From Miscanthus floridulus (lineage: Eukaryota; Streptophyta; Magnoliopsida; Poales; Poaceae): 64,000 nucleotides of DNA. Positions 1 through 10,900 of the stretch are shown piece by piece; within the stretch, counting starts at the first letter, position 1; the number at the start of each line of letters is the position of its first letter. The notes below the pieces were generated by a model. It did no database searches. It saw only the letters and a program-made list of their open reading frames with translations, and was not told the origin of the DNA. The position numbers and the translations under genes are program-made. Where the stretch lies: contig NC_089597.1 in NCBI RefSeq assembly GCF_019320115.1, positions 116,132,000 to 116,195,999 of the forward strand. Direction: 5' to 3'.

Positions 1-640
1 CCAAATGTTGCTTTTGTGATGTGCACCTTGACTATTTTTTTTTCAATCATGATTTCTTATTGTTTAAACTTATTATAACTTTAGCTCTTTAGCATGTGTA
101 AGTTCTATTTGTTTTGCCTTTGTTTTGCTTTATTTATTACTTTAGTTTGTGGTGTTTCACTATTGTACAGTTTTAACGTAGTTATATAAGTACATTCTAT
201 GTTAAGTTAAATCAAAATGATAAAAAACCCTGACCTATTTCATATAAAGAAATCTATCGACAATTATTATCGTGTGCTCTTGACAGATCTTTTATATATT
301 GCTCTTTGGTTGCTTTGATAAAATCTTTGTAACTCCAACCTAGCACATGAGATTCCACTCCACTCGTATTCGGATCAGCCACAAGACTGCAAACGCAGCA
401 GAAAACCACTGGACATCGCCATGGTTCGCGGGCAGTCCCCTCTGTATCTCCCCTGGCCGTAGCTGTAGCCCGTGGCCGGTGCCGTTACAAAAATATACTA
501 ACCCGGAACCCGACGAGCTCCACGCTGCCGCTGCCGCCTCTGCGCGCACCCGGAGCGCCCACCCAGCTCAAACGCCGCCCCTGCTTCCGCGAACCGGCCG
601 TGTCCAGTTCAGCGAGCCCCCAAAACCATTTTGCATTTTA
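1..640. other. AT-rich region upstream of first gene
   Basis: The first 340 bases are AT-rich with no convincing reading frame. From about 350 the composition becomes GC-rich and leads into the promoter of the gene at 855. The overlapping ORFs at 340-830 are compositional and show no recognisable family. I see no RNA gene or repeat here. Confidence 0.5.
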
Positions 641-650
641 CCCTTACCCG

Positions 651-663
651 CTTATATATATAC
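651..663 (+). promoter_or_regulatory. TATA box of the MAKR-like gene
   Basis: TTATATATATA lies about 195 bases before the start codon at 855, inside an otherwise GC-rich stretch. A start about 30 bases downstream would leave a 5' leader of about 165 bases. The position and sequence are typical of a plant core promoter. The transcription start itself cannot be seen. Confidence 0.55.
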
Positions 664-854
664 GCGGCTTTACCACCGTTACCCCGTCCCACATCGCTCC
701 CGGTTCCCCGCCACCGCCAGCCACTGGATTTTTAGCCACCGCCCGTACCGGCAGCTCCAGCAAGAGTGCCACTCCCCTGAGTCCCCTCCCACACACACTG
801 CGTAGCGCGCAAGGCTGCCTCCGACTTTGATGCGCGTTGCCACCGCCGCGGTCC

Positions 855-2171
855 ATGGCCTCCGCCGTCGCCAGTAACCTCCCCGCGGCCGCTCCAGCCG
901 CCGTGCCGGTGCCTGTGCCGGTGCCGTACGGGTGGCTGAGCCCGCGCGTGTCCTTCAGCCGCGACGCCGCCGACCTGGTGGCGGTGGATCCCGTCGCCAT
1001 GGCCGTGGCGGCGACGCCGGAGCCCGCGATCTCCAAGGACTTCATCGACTTCGAGTTCAGCCTCGGCGGCTCCGCAACCATGCTCCCCGCGGACGAGCTC
1101 TTCGCCGACGGCAAGCTGCTGCCGCTGAGGAAGGCGGCAGCGGCGGCGCCTCTGCCGGATCCGGAGGCGGCCGCCGCCGCGCCCGCGCCGACGCTGCTGC
1201 CGGAAGAGGCAATGGCAATGCCGGCGCCCAGCACGGAGCCGATCAAGCCTCTCCGCGCCGCGGCGGTAGCGGCGGCGGCTGACGGCACCGACCCCTACGC
1301 GTTCTCGCCCAAGGCGCCCAGCTGCTCTAGCCGCTGGCGCGAGCTGCTGGGGCTCAAGAGAGCGGCGGCGGCCGCGCAGAGCCCGAGCGCCAAGGCGTCA
1401 GCGTCTCCGTCGCCGTCGCCCACGGCGGCGAAGACCCCCGCGCCGGCGAGGGCGACGAACTCCGCGGCGGCGAGGTCGCTGAAGCTCCTGCTCCAGCGGA
1501 ACACCACCGGGCGCGCGTCGGGCGCCGCGGCGTCGGACCTCGCGTCGGCGCCGCTCCTCCTGCGCGACAGCTCCGACTCGGAGGCGTCGCTGTCGCTGGC
1601 GTCCTCCCGCTTCTCGCTCTCCTCCTCGTCCTCCTCCTCCGGGCACGACCACGACGACGTGCCCCGCCTCTCGCTCGACTCCGCCGCCGCCGACCCCAAC
1701 CCGCCCCGCATCCGCCTGGTCCGCCGCTCCTCCCACTCCCACCACCGCCACTCCACCTCTTCCTCCTCCAACACCTCCACCCGCGCCTGGCGCAGCCCGG
1801 CCCGGCGCCGGCCCTCGCCGCCGCCACCCCCGCGCTGCCTCTCGGTGGACTCCCCGCGCATGAACTCGTCGGGCAAGATCGTGTTCCAGGGGCTGGAACG
1901 CAGCTCCAGCTCCCCCTGCAGCTTCCACGCGGCGTCCAAGTCGCGGTCCCGCGCGGCGGTGGACCGGTCCTACTCGTCCGGCGTCCGCGTGGCGCCCGTG
2001 GTGCTCAACATGCCCGTGTGCTCGCGCCCCGTGTTCGGCTTCTTCAAGGACAAGAAGGACACCGCCTCGGCCAAGGACGCCGCCGCGGCGGCGGCGGCCG
2101 CGAGGTCCTGGTCATCGCTGGGGCGGAAGGCGCAAGCGTGGAGCGGCGAGCTGGCGAGATCCTCCGGCTGA
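855..2171 (+). CDS. Probable membrane-associated kinase regulator (MAKR/BKI1-like)
   Basis: Single-exon gene of 438 residues. The frame opens after a TGA at 828-830; the first ATG (855, context GTCCATGGCC) is the likely start. The protein is Ala/Ser/Pro-rich and probably largely disordered. Three islands look conserved: an N-terminal DFIDFEFSLGG followed by LPADELFADGKLLPLR, a central SSRWRELLGLKR, and a C-terminal VVLNMPVCSRPVFGFFKDKK just before the end. The FEF plus ADELF-x-GKLLPL pair is the pattern I associate with plant MAKR/BKI1 proteins, small plasma-membrane-tethered regulators of receptor-like kinases such as BRI1. Basic Arg/Ser clusters (middle and C-terminal third) fit membrane association through anionic lipids. 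I see no signal peptide or membrane helix. The MAKR assignment rests on motif memory; a related DUF1645-type protein is the main alternative. The long antisense ORFs inside it are GC-rich shadows. Confidence 0.7.
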   Translation: MASAVASNLPAAAPAAVPVPVPVPYGWLSPRVSFSRDAADLVAVDPVAMAVAATPEPAISKDFIDFEFSLGGSATMLPADELFADGKLLPLRKAAAAAPLPDPEAAAAAPAPTLLPEEAMAMPAPSTEPIKPLRAAAVAAAADGTDPYAFSPKAPSCSSRWRELLGLKRAAAAAQSPSAKASASPSPSPTAAKTPAPARATNSAAARSLKLLLQRNTTGRASGAAASDLASAPLLLRDSSDSEASLSLASSRFSLSSSSSSSGHDHDDVPRLSLDSAAADPNPPRIRLVRRSSHSHHRHSTSSSSNTSTRAWRSPARRRPSPPPPPRCLSVDSPRMNSSGKIVFQGLERSSSSPCSFHAASKSRSRAAVDRSYSSGVRVAPVVLNMPVCSRPVFGFFKDKKDTASAKDAAAAAAAARSWSSLGRKAQAWSGELARSSG

Positions 2172-4360
2172 TTTGACTTTGACGAACCCCGGCCGTTTGA
2201 GTTGACCGGGGGGGCAGCCCGCAGCCCCGCGACCTCGTGTTTGTCTCGTTTGCATGCAGAACGGCTGGGCTGTTGCCATCGACCATCATGATGATGGATG
2301 ATAGCTTGGCTGCTGGTTGGTTTTAACTGATTTTGTCTGTTCTTTGGAGACGACGACGACGATGGGGGATGTGGTTGTCTAATCAATTGACTGTTTTTTT
2401 TTCGCTCGACTGTAAATTCGAGTTTTGTACTGCTACCGCTCTCTTCTGATTTGGTTGAATGTGAATTCAAATGGTGGGAAATCTTCTGAAAAACGGTGCA
2501 ACCTGCCAGCCTATGATCTGAATTTCCCGTAACGGGCCATTGTTCAGATCGACGGCTACTGTTCCATCTGGTGGTTCGAAGTTTGAACAGGATGCAATGC
2601 AACGCGATGCGGATGCGAACAGAACAAAATGATGGCAGCATTTCTAGGGCAGAGCGATGGAAATCCGGGCTACTGTTCTCATTGTCTGTGGTTACCTGCA
2701 CTGCATCGGAGTCAGCACATGGTGGGCAGTAGGCGCAGAGCCAGGGCAGTGGCATGCAAATGCGCAATGCAAAAAAAACCGGGGCGGTCCGGTCGCAATG
2801 CAAAAAAACCGGGGCGGGCTCCGGCTTGATCTGCTCCGCTCTGGATCCGGGCACTGTGCCGCATGTGCTAAATATTCGCGCAGCGCAGGCAGGCAGGCGG
2901 CATGGTGATGGTGGCCACTGGCCAGCTTTTCTTTACTCACGGCAAAAGAGCAAAGGCACAGGCGTCACTCACCGCGATCGCTGCCGCGTGGGCGTCCCAT
3001 GTCACTCACCTGCGCCGCGCGGTGCCGGCGTCCGTCAGGCCTCAGCATTCAGCATTCAGCAAGCTGCGCGGCACATGTGGACGCCACGCCCCACGCCGGG
3101 GCGCGGCACTGCGGCGCCTGCCTGCCTGTACTCCTAACTGTGACTGTGACACGGCGCGCAGCTTTTCACCCCCGGCCGCCTGCCACTGCCACCGTCTTGC
3201 ACTTTATTGATGGCGCGTGGAAGTGATCCTGATCCTGACCCGATCCTACCGTTGGCCGCTTGCTGACGGTCCCGGCGCGGCGGTTCTCTCGCCGTCTCCT
3301 TCCCTGCTGGCCGCGGCCGCAGCGCAGCGCAGGTGCAGCAGAAGTGCAGCGTAGTAGTAGGCCACAGCGCGGATTAATGAGAGCGCAGAGCGTGCATGCA
3401 TGCATGGATGGACCGGGCCACCGGGTCGGGTGCCTCCTCCGGGGTGCAGAGGGTGCCACGAGTGTACTCCTAGCGTGGTAGCGTGTTGCAGCTGTGCGTC
3501 GCTCGTTCTTGGGCGTAGGTCGACGCATTGCAGCGCAGCCCATTGATGGCACGGCACGCCCTAGATGACAGATCTATCTGTATACTGGAGCACCATGGAG
3601 CAAGCATCCTCATGGATCATGGATCATGGAGCACCATGTTAGCTTGATCGCATGGAGCATCATGGATCTTTGGAGCTGCCTTTACCAGAAGAGATTCAGG
3701 TTGAACGAGAAACGGCAGCAGCCCAAGTGCCGAAGGGAACGGAAGAAACGGCCAGACCGGACGGAAGTACGTACTGTGTACTCCATCAGTTGAGCAGTGG
3801 AAAGAAAGACAGCTGATCGGGATGCACATCTTGGCTTGGAGTAGTGATGACTGACAGCCCCCAAAGTGTGAAAAGGCTGCCCGTACCCCCACCATCATGG
3901 CCCAAAGAAAAGCTGAGCCGCCATCAAAACCAACGGCACGGCACCTGCACCTGCACTTGCGAGTGATGCCTGACCTGTGGGCTCTGCCCGAAGTCTGATG
4001 GAGGAGATAAAAAAAAGGAGCTCAGCCGAGCTCAGAGATCCATCAGAAGCCGTGCCAATGGCTGGGGCTGGAGAGCTTGCCTTTCCCTGCACTGCCTCCA
4101 GCTCTCCACCCAGCACCTGCAGTGTACGCTACGCACGCTGCTCGCCTGCTCCGTCCGTCCGGCCGTCGGTCCGACGGGTCTCTCGCCGTCTCGCGGCCGC
4201 GACGCGACGGCTGCCACCGTCCGGCGCCTTGACTTCCTGCCCCACCAACTAGACCGCCTGGCGCCTGCCATGTTACGGTATACGTAAAACACAAAAAGGG
4301 CCTCGTTAATTAATTATTAATCAATTGCTACCAGTGCTTTGGTGCTAATATTAATATTTC
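2172..4360. other. 3' UTR and intergenic spacer
   Basis: The first few hundred bases after the stop are presumably the 3' UTR of the MAKR-like gene. The rest is mixed-composition spacer. Short local repeats of ATGGATCATGGAGCACCATG type occur around 3590-3670. The ORFs here (for example 1970-2854 on the minus strand) overlap one another, lack family features and are not supported. No RNA gene is seen. Confidence 0.45.
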
Positions 4361-5020
4361 GGCTTGTTTGGCAGGGCTCCGGCTTCTTCAAAACAGCTCT
4401 GGCTCTGGCTCTTCCTAAGAAGTGGCTCATCTAAAAGAGCTGAAGCCGTTTTGAAAAACGTTTGACAAAACGGCTCCTTCTGTTTGTCTAGAATGGGTGA
4501 AATATGGTAAATATCTATAATACCCCTACTTATTATTTTACTATGGTGCAGATGTAGTAAAACCCAACCTAGAAAAATTGGTTTTACTATTTTTTTATAT
4601 TTGTGTGATTTATTATATATATTTTACAAGCATCCGGTGATTTGGTCCATTTCTGAGGAAGCTAATAGTTGTTTTTCCATTGAGAACACTGGTCTATTTC
4701 TAAATTATTGGTGCTATCCTTTATTTTCTTTCTCTCTTATTTTTGCATTGGGAATCCTATCTTTTCTCCGGTTCTTGCTAGCAGGTCCTCTCCTTTCTCT
4801 ACGTACAGGCACAGGAAAACGGGCCGGCCTTGTAGTGACAGCCGAGGACCATCGCGTCCTTTTGCGCCCTGACGGAGGAGAAGCTCGGTTTTGTGGCTCC
4901 GTCTGCCACTGCATAAAAGGGCTCCGGCTCTTCCAGTGCTCCGTCGAAGGAGCCTTCGTGCAACTCACCGTTTGGTACAGCTTCTGCAGAAGCCGTGGCA
5001 GGAGCCCTGTCGAAGAGGCA
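4361..5020. mobile_element. Non-autonomous TIR transposon candidate
   Basis: The left end reads GGCTTGTTTGGCAGGGCTCC. The right end contains GGAGCCCTGTCGAAGAGGC, whose reverse complement matches the left end imperfectly around CAGGGCTCC. Both flanks also share GCTCCGGCTCTTCC and GAAGCCG blocks in opposite orientation. About 660 bp separate the ends, with no transposase-like frame, so this looks like a MITE or small hAT/PIF-type derivative common in grass spacers. I could not find a clear target-site duplication, so boundaries are approximate. Confidence 0.45.
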
Positions 5021-5207
5021 CTAAATATAAGCGCAATTATGTTCTGTCGCGGGGTTCCACCTGTGACACATGTTGTTTATTGAACGCTAGCTTGGATTGT
5101 AGCGGAGGCCGGAGGGACATGGACAGCCTGTACTGCCCTATGCTTGCTGCTCTTCCCATGTTGCTGCTGTGTTTTATATGTTCCTAGGAGTATTTTTTCT
5201 TTCGGAG

Positions 5208-5430
5208 CTCCATCCCCAAAAAAAAAATGTCGTTTTCTATCATCCGGCTTATTCAAAATATTTATAATATAAATATCATCTATTTTGTTATGACTTATTT
5301 TATTATTAGAGATACTTTAATAATAATTTATTTATTTTATAATTTATATAAATTTTTTGAATAAAATGAGCGATAAAATATAATGTCTGAAAATAAAAAA
5401 AACGTCATTATTTTTGGGAGGGAGGGAGTA
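5208..5430. mobile_element. Stowaway-like MITE
   Basis: The left end CTCCATCCCCAAAAAAAAAA and the right end GGGAGGGAGGGAGTA (reverse complement TACTCCCTCCCTCCC) form inverted termini of the CTCCCTCCGT class known for Stowaway (Tc1/mariner) MITEs. The right end finishes at a TA, the expected target dinucleotide. The 220-bp AT-rich interior holds no frame. Confidence 0.55.
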
Positions 5431-6992
5431 AGTAGAGGAGTCCTTGGGGAAGCAAAAGCAACCGGTAATAATGCACTAATGCATGGTGGATGGGCAGCCA
5501 GTGGGAGATTTGTTTGTTCCGTTGGGTTAACTAAGGCTCTGTTTGATACTACGGTAAAACTTTAGTCCTGTACTTTTAGTTTATTTTTCTACCAACAGGT
5601 GGGCTAAAAGTGAGCAAATCCACAAATCTAAAGGGTAGTTCATTTGCTCCTCACAAGGATCAAAACTAGGCTAAAGCGTCTTTGGGGGCGAGCTAGACGC
5701 CCAATACCCACGACAGGCCAACATGCATGGCTGTGCATGGCTTAATTAAATGATGGCAGTCATCGTAGATTGGACGACTAAAGTCTAGCTCATGGATATA
5801 AGCAGTCCAACGGGACTAAGTTTAAGGGTTAAATTTTAGTCCATGACAAATGGATTTCTCGGGTGAAATGAAACAACTGGGCCACAAGCAAGTGCCAGGA
5901 GTAGATCGATTGCTGTCGTGGAGTGAGAGAGTGGTAACGGATCAGTGGACACTGGACACCGCAGGTGCCCGTTGTGTGACCAACCGCCAACGTGGCTGGC
6001 TGGCGAGCTGGAGTGCGTCAGTGCGGTGCCGAGCTGGGCTCGGCAGTGCCACTTGGTCGCCGGCTGCAGTCGTCGATCCATCCCCAGATCTGCGTGCTGT
6101 AGTATGAGCAGCAGCAGGGTCAGGGGGATCTGCAGAGAGAGATCGATCAGACCAATGAGAAGCAGAGCGCCCAGGTCCCAGGGAGAGATCAGAGCAGCGT
6201 ACAATACAAGTGGAGGACGTAGCCAGCGGTGGGGCCAGGGGGGCTTCAGCCCCCCTACCCGTCCTGTGCATGTGGAGTTTTTCTAAGTCCTCCTTTAAAA
6301 TTTTATGCATATATGTATTAGGTAAGAGGGGTTAAAGTTAAGAGAAGATAAAAAAACCTCTATTCTTTTGTTCAGCCCCTTCTAAATTTTTTTTCTAGCT
6401 TCGTCACTGAGTGGACGGTATGCGTAGTCGCCGTTCCCGTCATTCACCAACATGGACGGAGGCAAGAAGCTGCGTAGACTGTGTACTCTACTTCAACCAA
6501 CGAGATCCCCATCTCACTCTCACGCGCTCGCGTCGTCCATGGAGCTGCGGCTGCGGCTGCGACAACCGAAAACGCTAGCATGTTGACCGCGTATTCGTCG
6601 AGCACTCGAGCTGCTCTGCTCCACTCCAATGGCTTCGGGTACAGCTGCTCCCTGCTGCTGAGCTGATGAACTTGACTACTTGAGGGAAGCGTGTGGCAAT
6701 TTGTGCTGGTGCTCAGGGCCATCTGTTCCTCGGTTTATTTGTTGCGTTGCATCCTCCTTTCATCTTCTGGGCCACATTTGCTCATGCCTACGACCATCGT
6801 CACTGGGCCACTATTGGACCGTTGGCCCATCGAGTAGTAATTCGAGGTCATTTCCGAGCCTTCTTATAGTGACAAAAACATTTCAGCGGCCTATGCTTCG
6901 ACTATACAACTAATAATAGCTAGATGTTACAGTTATCTCTAGCAGATCAAAAATACTCGGCCTAATAGTTTAATTAATAGTTCAAAATGGAG
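5431..6992. other. Spacer with transposon remnants
   Basis: No gene is supported. From about 5533 to 5845 there is sequence of the GGCTCTGTTTGATAC...TTTAGTCC type often seen at ends of grass MITEs, with a weak inverted copy (GGACTAAA side) near 5815, probably a degraded element. A second candidate element is listed at 6205-6412. ORFs at 5836-6310 on both strands and at 6444-6722 are short and unrelated to any family I recognise. Confidence 0.4.
6205..6412. mobile_element. Small TIR element candidate
   Basis: The left part GGACGTAGCCAGCGGTGGGG, ending with a short palindrome GGGGGGCTTCAGCCCCCC, mirrors the right part TTCAGCCCC...CTAGCTTCGTCACTGAG. The reverse complement of the right end begins CTCAGTGACGAAGCTAG, matching the left GACGTAGCCAG imperfectly. 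Flanks GTGGAG and GTGGAC could be a decayed target duplication. About 200 bp, non-coding. Confidence 0.35.
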
Positions 6993-7050
6993 TACTCCCT
7001 CCGTCCCAAAATACGAACTTATAGAATTCATATTTTATCCTAAAATACTA
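6993..7050. mobile_element. Truncated Stowaway-type end
   Basis: TACTCCCTCCGTCCCAAAAT at 6993 is a canonical Stowaway terminus preceded by TA. The matching opposite end is not visible before the next element begins, so only one end remains. Confidence 0.4.
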
Positions 7051-7180
7051 AACATTCTCACTTTTTAATGTACCTTTCCCTTCTCCTAGAGTGTTTGGGT
7101 CCCTGGATTATAGGCTTAACATTCTCACTTTTCAATGTACCTCTCCCTTCTCCTATAGTGTTTGGGTCCCTGGATTATAG
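7051..7180 (+). repeat. 63-bp direct duplication
   Basis: The segment starting AACATTCTCACTTTTTAATG at 7051-7113 recurs at 7118-7180 with only a few substitutions. Both copies end in GTTTGGGTCCCTGGATTATA. The second copy overlaps the left end of the MITE described next, so the duplication may record two alternative or nested ends. Confidence 0.7.
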
Positions 7181-7436
7181 TGATTGATTATGGTTGATTA
7201 AAGTGAGAAATTCCTATTTTATTCTTAATAGTTTGACAATCGGTTAGGGTACGTTTGACTTTCAGGCTTTCATCACCTATAATCTCCTATAACCTAGTCT
7301 TCACCCGAATTACGAGGTTATGGTAATCAAGGGTTTTGATTATAATAGTCCATCATATAAAATAAACCCCGTTTAGATCAAAATGTGACTATATAATCTA
7401 ATCATGATAATCGCAGGGGTATTAAACAGGGCCTTA
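7155..7436. mobile_element. MITE with GTTTGGGTCCCTGGATTA-type ends
   Basis: The left end GTGTTTGGGTCCCTGGATTA and the reverse complement of the right end (CCCTGTTTAATACCCCTGCG then GATTATCATGATTAGATTAT) align over about 35 bases: TGTTT, CCCTG, GATTAT and ATTAGATTAT blocks. The 280-bp interior is AT-rich and non-coding. A PIF/Tourist or hAT type is likely; I could not fix a target duplication. Confidence 0.5.
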
Positions 7437-7907
7437 GTTCTATTATATTATAAAGCTCTAACGTGGATTGATTGCTACAGCCAACCCCACAAAATCACAC
7501 AATTTCAAATTTTGGGGATAATAACTCATAATCATCCGTTTAAACTTAGTGCACAAAATCGAAAGACAGGATCATCTTCCTTCATTATGCAGGGAAACTT
7601 TTGCTGCTACCGGGTGGATTCCCAGTTTTATACTCGCGAGTAAGTGAATCCATTGCCATCACACCGTGAACTGTCGTGCCGCAAGGTACTCACTGGACAC
7701 TAGCCTCTTGTGGATCAAATATCCAGATGGCCACACTCGACCCATCGACACGCAAAAGCTGTGTATACCACCACCATAAGATGTCTATTTTACGCATATA
7801 CTACAACATGCTTTACATCCTCGGTGCCAAATGCCAACTCCCCAAACGACAAGTCTCTAAACGCCTCCTCAAAAGAACCTACCGCGCAACTCCATGACAT
7901 TGAGGAT

Positions 7908-10900
7908 TCAGTTACTTGCGCTGCTGTGCTGTGAATACCTGACATACTCTGTCCGCAGCATGTTGAGCACGTCTTCATCAAGCTGCTCCAACCGACCAGA
8001 GTCTCGCAGCTTGGGGTACAGATGCGCCACGCTGCTGATGGCGGCCTCCACCAGTTCCCACTGGCCCAAGTTTTGCTGCGAAGCCGATGAACTCAAGGGA
8101 GGCGTTTGTGCTGGAATTCAGGCATGAGGTCAACACTTCAAGGCTCTCTTCCTTCACTCCATCCAGGAACCAGAAGTCAGCCAGGGATGACAGCTCTGCG
8201 TATGATTTCAGAATAGATAGTTTCTCTTCTGTACTCAGAGTCTTCCATCGGCAATCAGGTGGAACTCTAGGCAGCTCGCCTGAGTAGAACCACTGAACTA
8301 GTATTCTCAATGCTTCCCACCCGACCGGAACTCTGATAATCTCTGCAAAGCTGCACACATGGTTCTTATCAATTGTTTTAAACTTTCATGACACATCCTT
8401 ATAGATAACCAAGAAATAAAATGCGTGTAGTACCCTGCTTTGAGATGCCAAGAAACAAAAGGCATACCTCATGCATCCCGGACTGAAACAAAGCACGAAG
8501 GTAATCGCAGCTCACACTCAAAACGATCTTATGGCTATGGATATGAGGAGTTGATAACTGGCATGAGCCATGGTGACACTCCATTTTGTCATTAGATTGG
8601 GCCTCCAAAATGATGTCCCTGGAAATTAAATGTAACGAACTACATCGAGAGTCAACAAAACTTGTTAAAAAGCAAAGATAGTACTGAGCATAGGGATTAT
8701 AACACATGATAATATAAGGCCAGGTGTGATCTCTTCTTGGGCTCTGTCTAATAATAGTTTATAAAGAACCCTTCAAAGTAGCATCAGAAATTTAGAATGC
8801 AAATAACCAATATTATAACTGTGATGTGAATAACTAGAAGTTTTAGCAACAGGTGCCTGGTATCATATGTCCAGATAAAAGTTGGGCAAAATAAAGACTA
8901 GTCAGCATGTCTTGACTTTTGGCTCACAGGTTAGAATAAATGAAATAGTGTACTCACGAGAATGAATGTTTAACTGGTTCGAGTGCTGTAGTAAGATCAT
9001 ATATGGGACATGAGTGCCATCTGGGTTGCTCTTTCTTAAGCATCAAGTGCAGTGATCTCAAGTGGCAATACTTTGCAAGTGTTTTTACAGGCTTAACAAT
9101 GGCATCATCTACAGTGACCAGCCCAGTGTATGCATATTCCAAAATTTTCTTCAGAGCATGACTATCTACACGATCAGACACTCGAACATGATAGCATGAT
9201 CTTTTGCCCCATTCATCAGTCACTGACCCATCGTGGACAAAAGATTTTTCAGATGGCAATAATTTAGGACATCTTGCTGATAGGATAGCCGCATGAGCAC
9301 TTAGAGATTCACCATCTGCAAGCAACAGTTCCAGATCAACTAGCTCGTTATCACACAAAGCATTTCTCATATTTCCTCCCAACTTGCTTGGAAAACCACA
9401 GAGGCCAAACAAACTCAGTATATGTGCAATATAAGACTTGGGCCCTGGGCTCATGTTCTGACACAAGGCATGTTTGAGGACTCAACCAAACCTTCGGTGT
9501 AATAATCTCTGCATTCATGGCACACAATCCCCCCATCCTTCTTTCTTTTACAATGAAAACAAATAAAGCTGTCACTCTTCAGCAGATTAAACAATACTAC
9601 GAGACCATAAAAGAAAACAATATTTTCACCTTCCCACTCTTCAGAGAGATGGCAGCATGAACATCCATCAAAACAAAATTGCAGATGAGAAGCAAAGTTT
9701 GATCTCGTAATGTACAAATGATCGTGCAGACATTCCTTAATAATGCTGGATAATACATCTACAGCACTCCTCTTGTTGAGACTATGGTTAGATTGCACTA
9801 TCAACAAGCATGCTATGTTCATGAGGTTGGTCATGATCTTGACACAGTCAAAAGATGCCGTAAGATTTCTGGTAACATTCGATTCTAGTGACGACATGAG
9901 CATGTTCATATATTCATTGCCTAATGGTACAACAGCTTCCAGAAATTTAGAACTTGCCTCAGAGAAAATGAATTGGCTAGGAGAGAGAAGCATCATAAGA
10001 ACTGCCCTCAAAGCCGGCTCCTGCTCCTCTTTAGACAATTTCATGGGGCTGTTTTTCAGAGTTAAATCTGACGCTAGCGAGCTGCACAAAGAAGCATGAG
10101 GTAGATAAAATTAGATCTGAACATGAATATAAAAAGTTCCTTGTGGCACTGAAGAAATATTCCAGAAAAATTGCACTCGAATGGGATAGAACCAAGTACC
10201 TACCAAGCACATGATATCAGTCCCTGCAAGAAACTATTCTGCCGTTTCCCTATGGAAAGAAACTCATTATCGCAATGTACTGCTAGATATCCGAGTATAT
10301 CCCATAAATAGGGATGTATATTCATAATGTCTTTGGAATCTATATTGAACAGCTCGCCATGGCACAAAGTCTGATGTGCGTGATGTGAAGAGGTGCAGCT
10401 CCCAGAAAGAATCTTATATAATACTTCATCAATAGCATTAGACCAGAAGCACCTATGATGATTCCCAGAATAACGAAGTGCCAGTAATGCAGTCCGACAT
10501 CCCTCTCTTACTAATGTTTTTTCATGAATCTCAGACATGGCATTGGTTATGCCTTGAACAATAGGCTGACAATGTGCAGTCATCAACTGATCGCAGCCCC
10601 TTGAAGATCTCTGTAGGAAAAAAAACCATTTTTAGTTTCTCTTTCTGGGGAAAAAACATGTAGTACATGTGTCATATTATTCAACCATCAAATTTTGTTG
10701 ATACGAATCTTACCAGAAAAACCTGGCAGAGCCTTAATGCTTCAATCCTAGTGGCAGTAGGATGAGATTTTCCCATAAGGTCACCGGTCTTAGTGATCAA
10801 CTCTTCATTCTTAAGAAGGACCATTGCTCCATTGCCACATAAAGCTGAATTACAGTTAGATGTTTTCAGGTGCGCAAGAGGAAACCAAATGAGAATGCAA

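Noticed and set aside
644..1288. Long minus-strand ORF antisense to the MAKR-like gene (also 1295-1939, minus)
   Set aside because: GC-rich shadow of the plus-strand gene; low-complexity Ala/Gly/Arg translation, no domain and no promoter evidence.
1970..2854. 294-codon minus-strand ORF
   Set aside because: Overlaps the 3' end of the real gene and UTR; composition is irregular and no family is recognisable.
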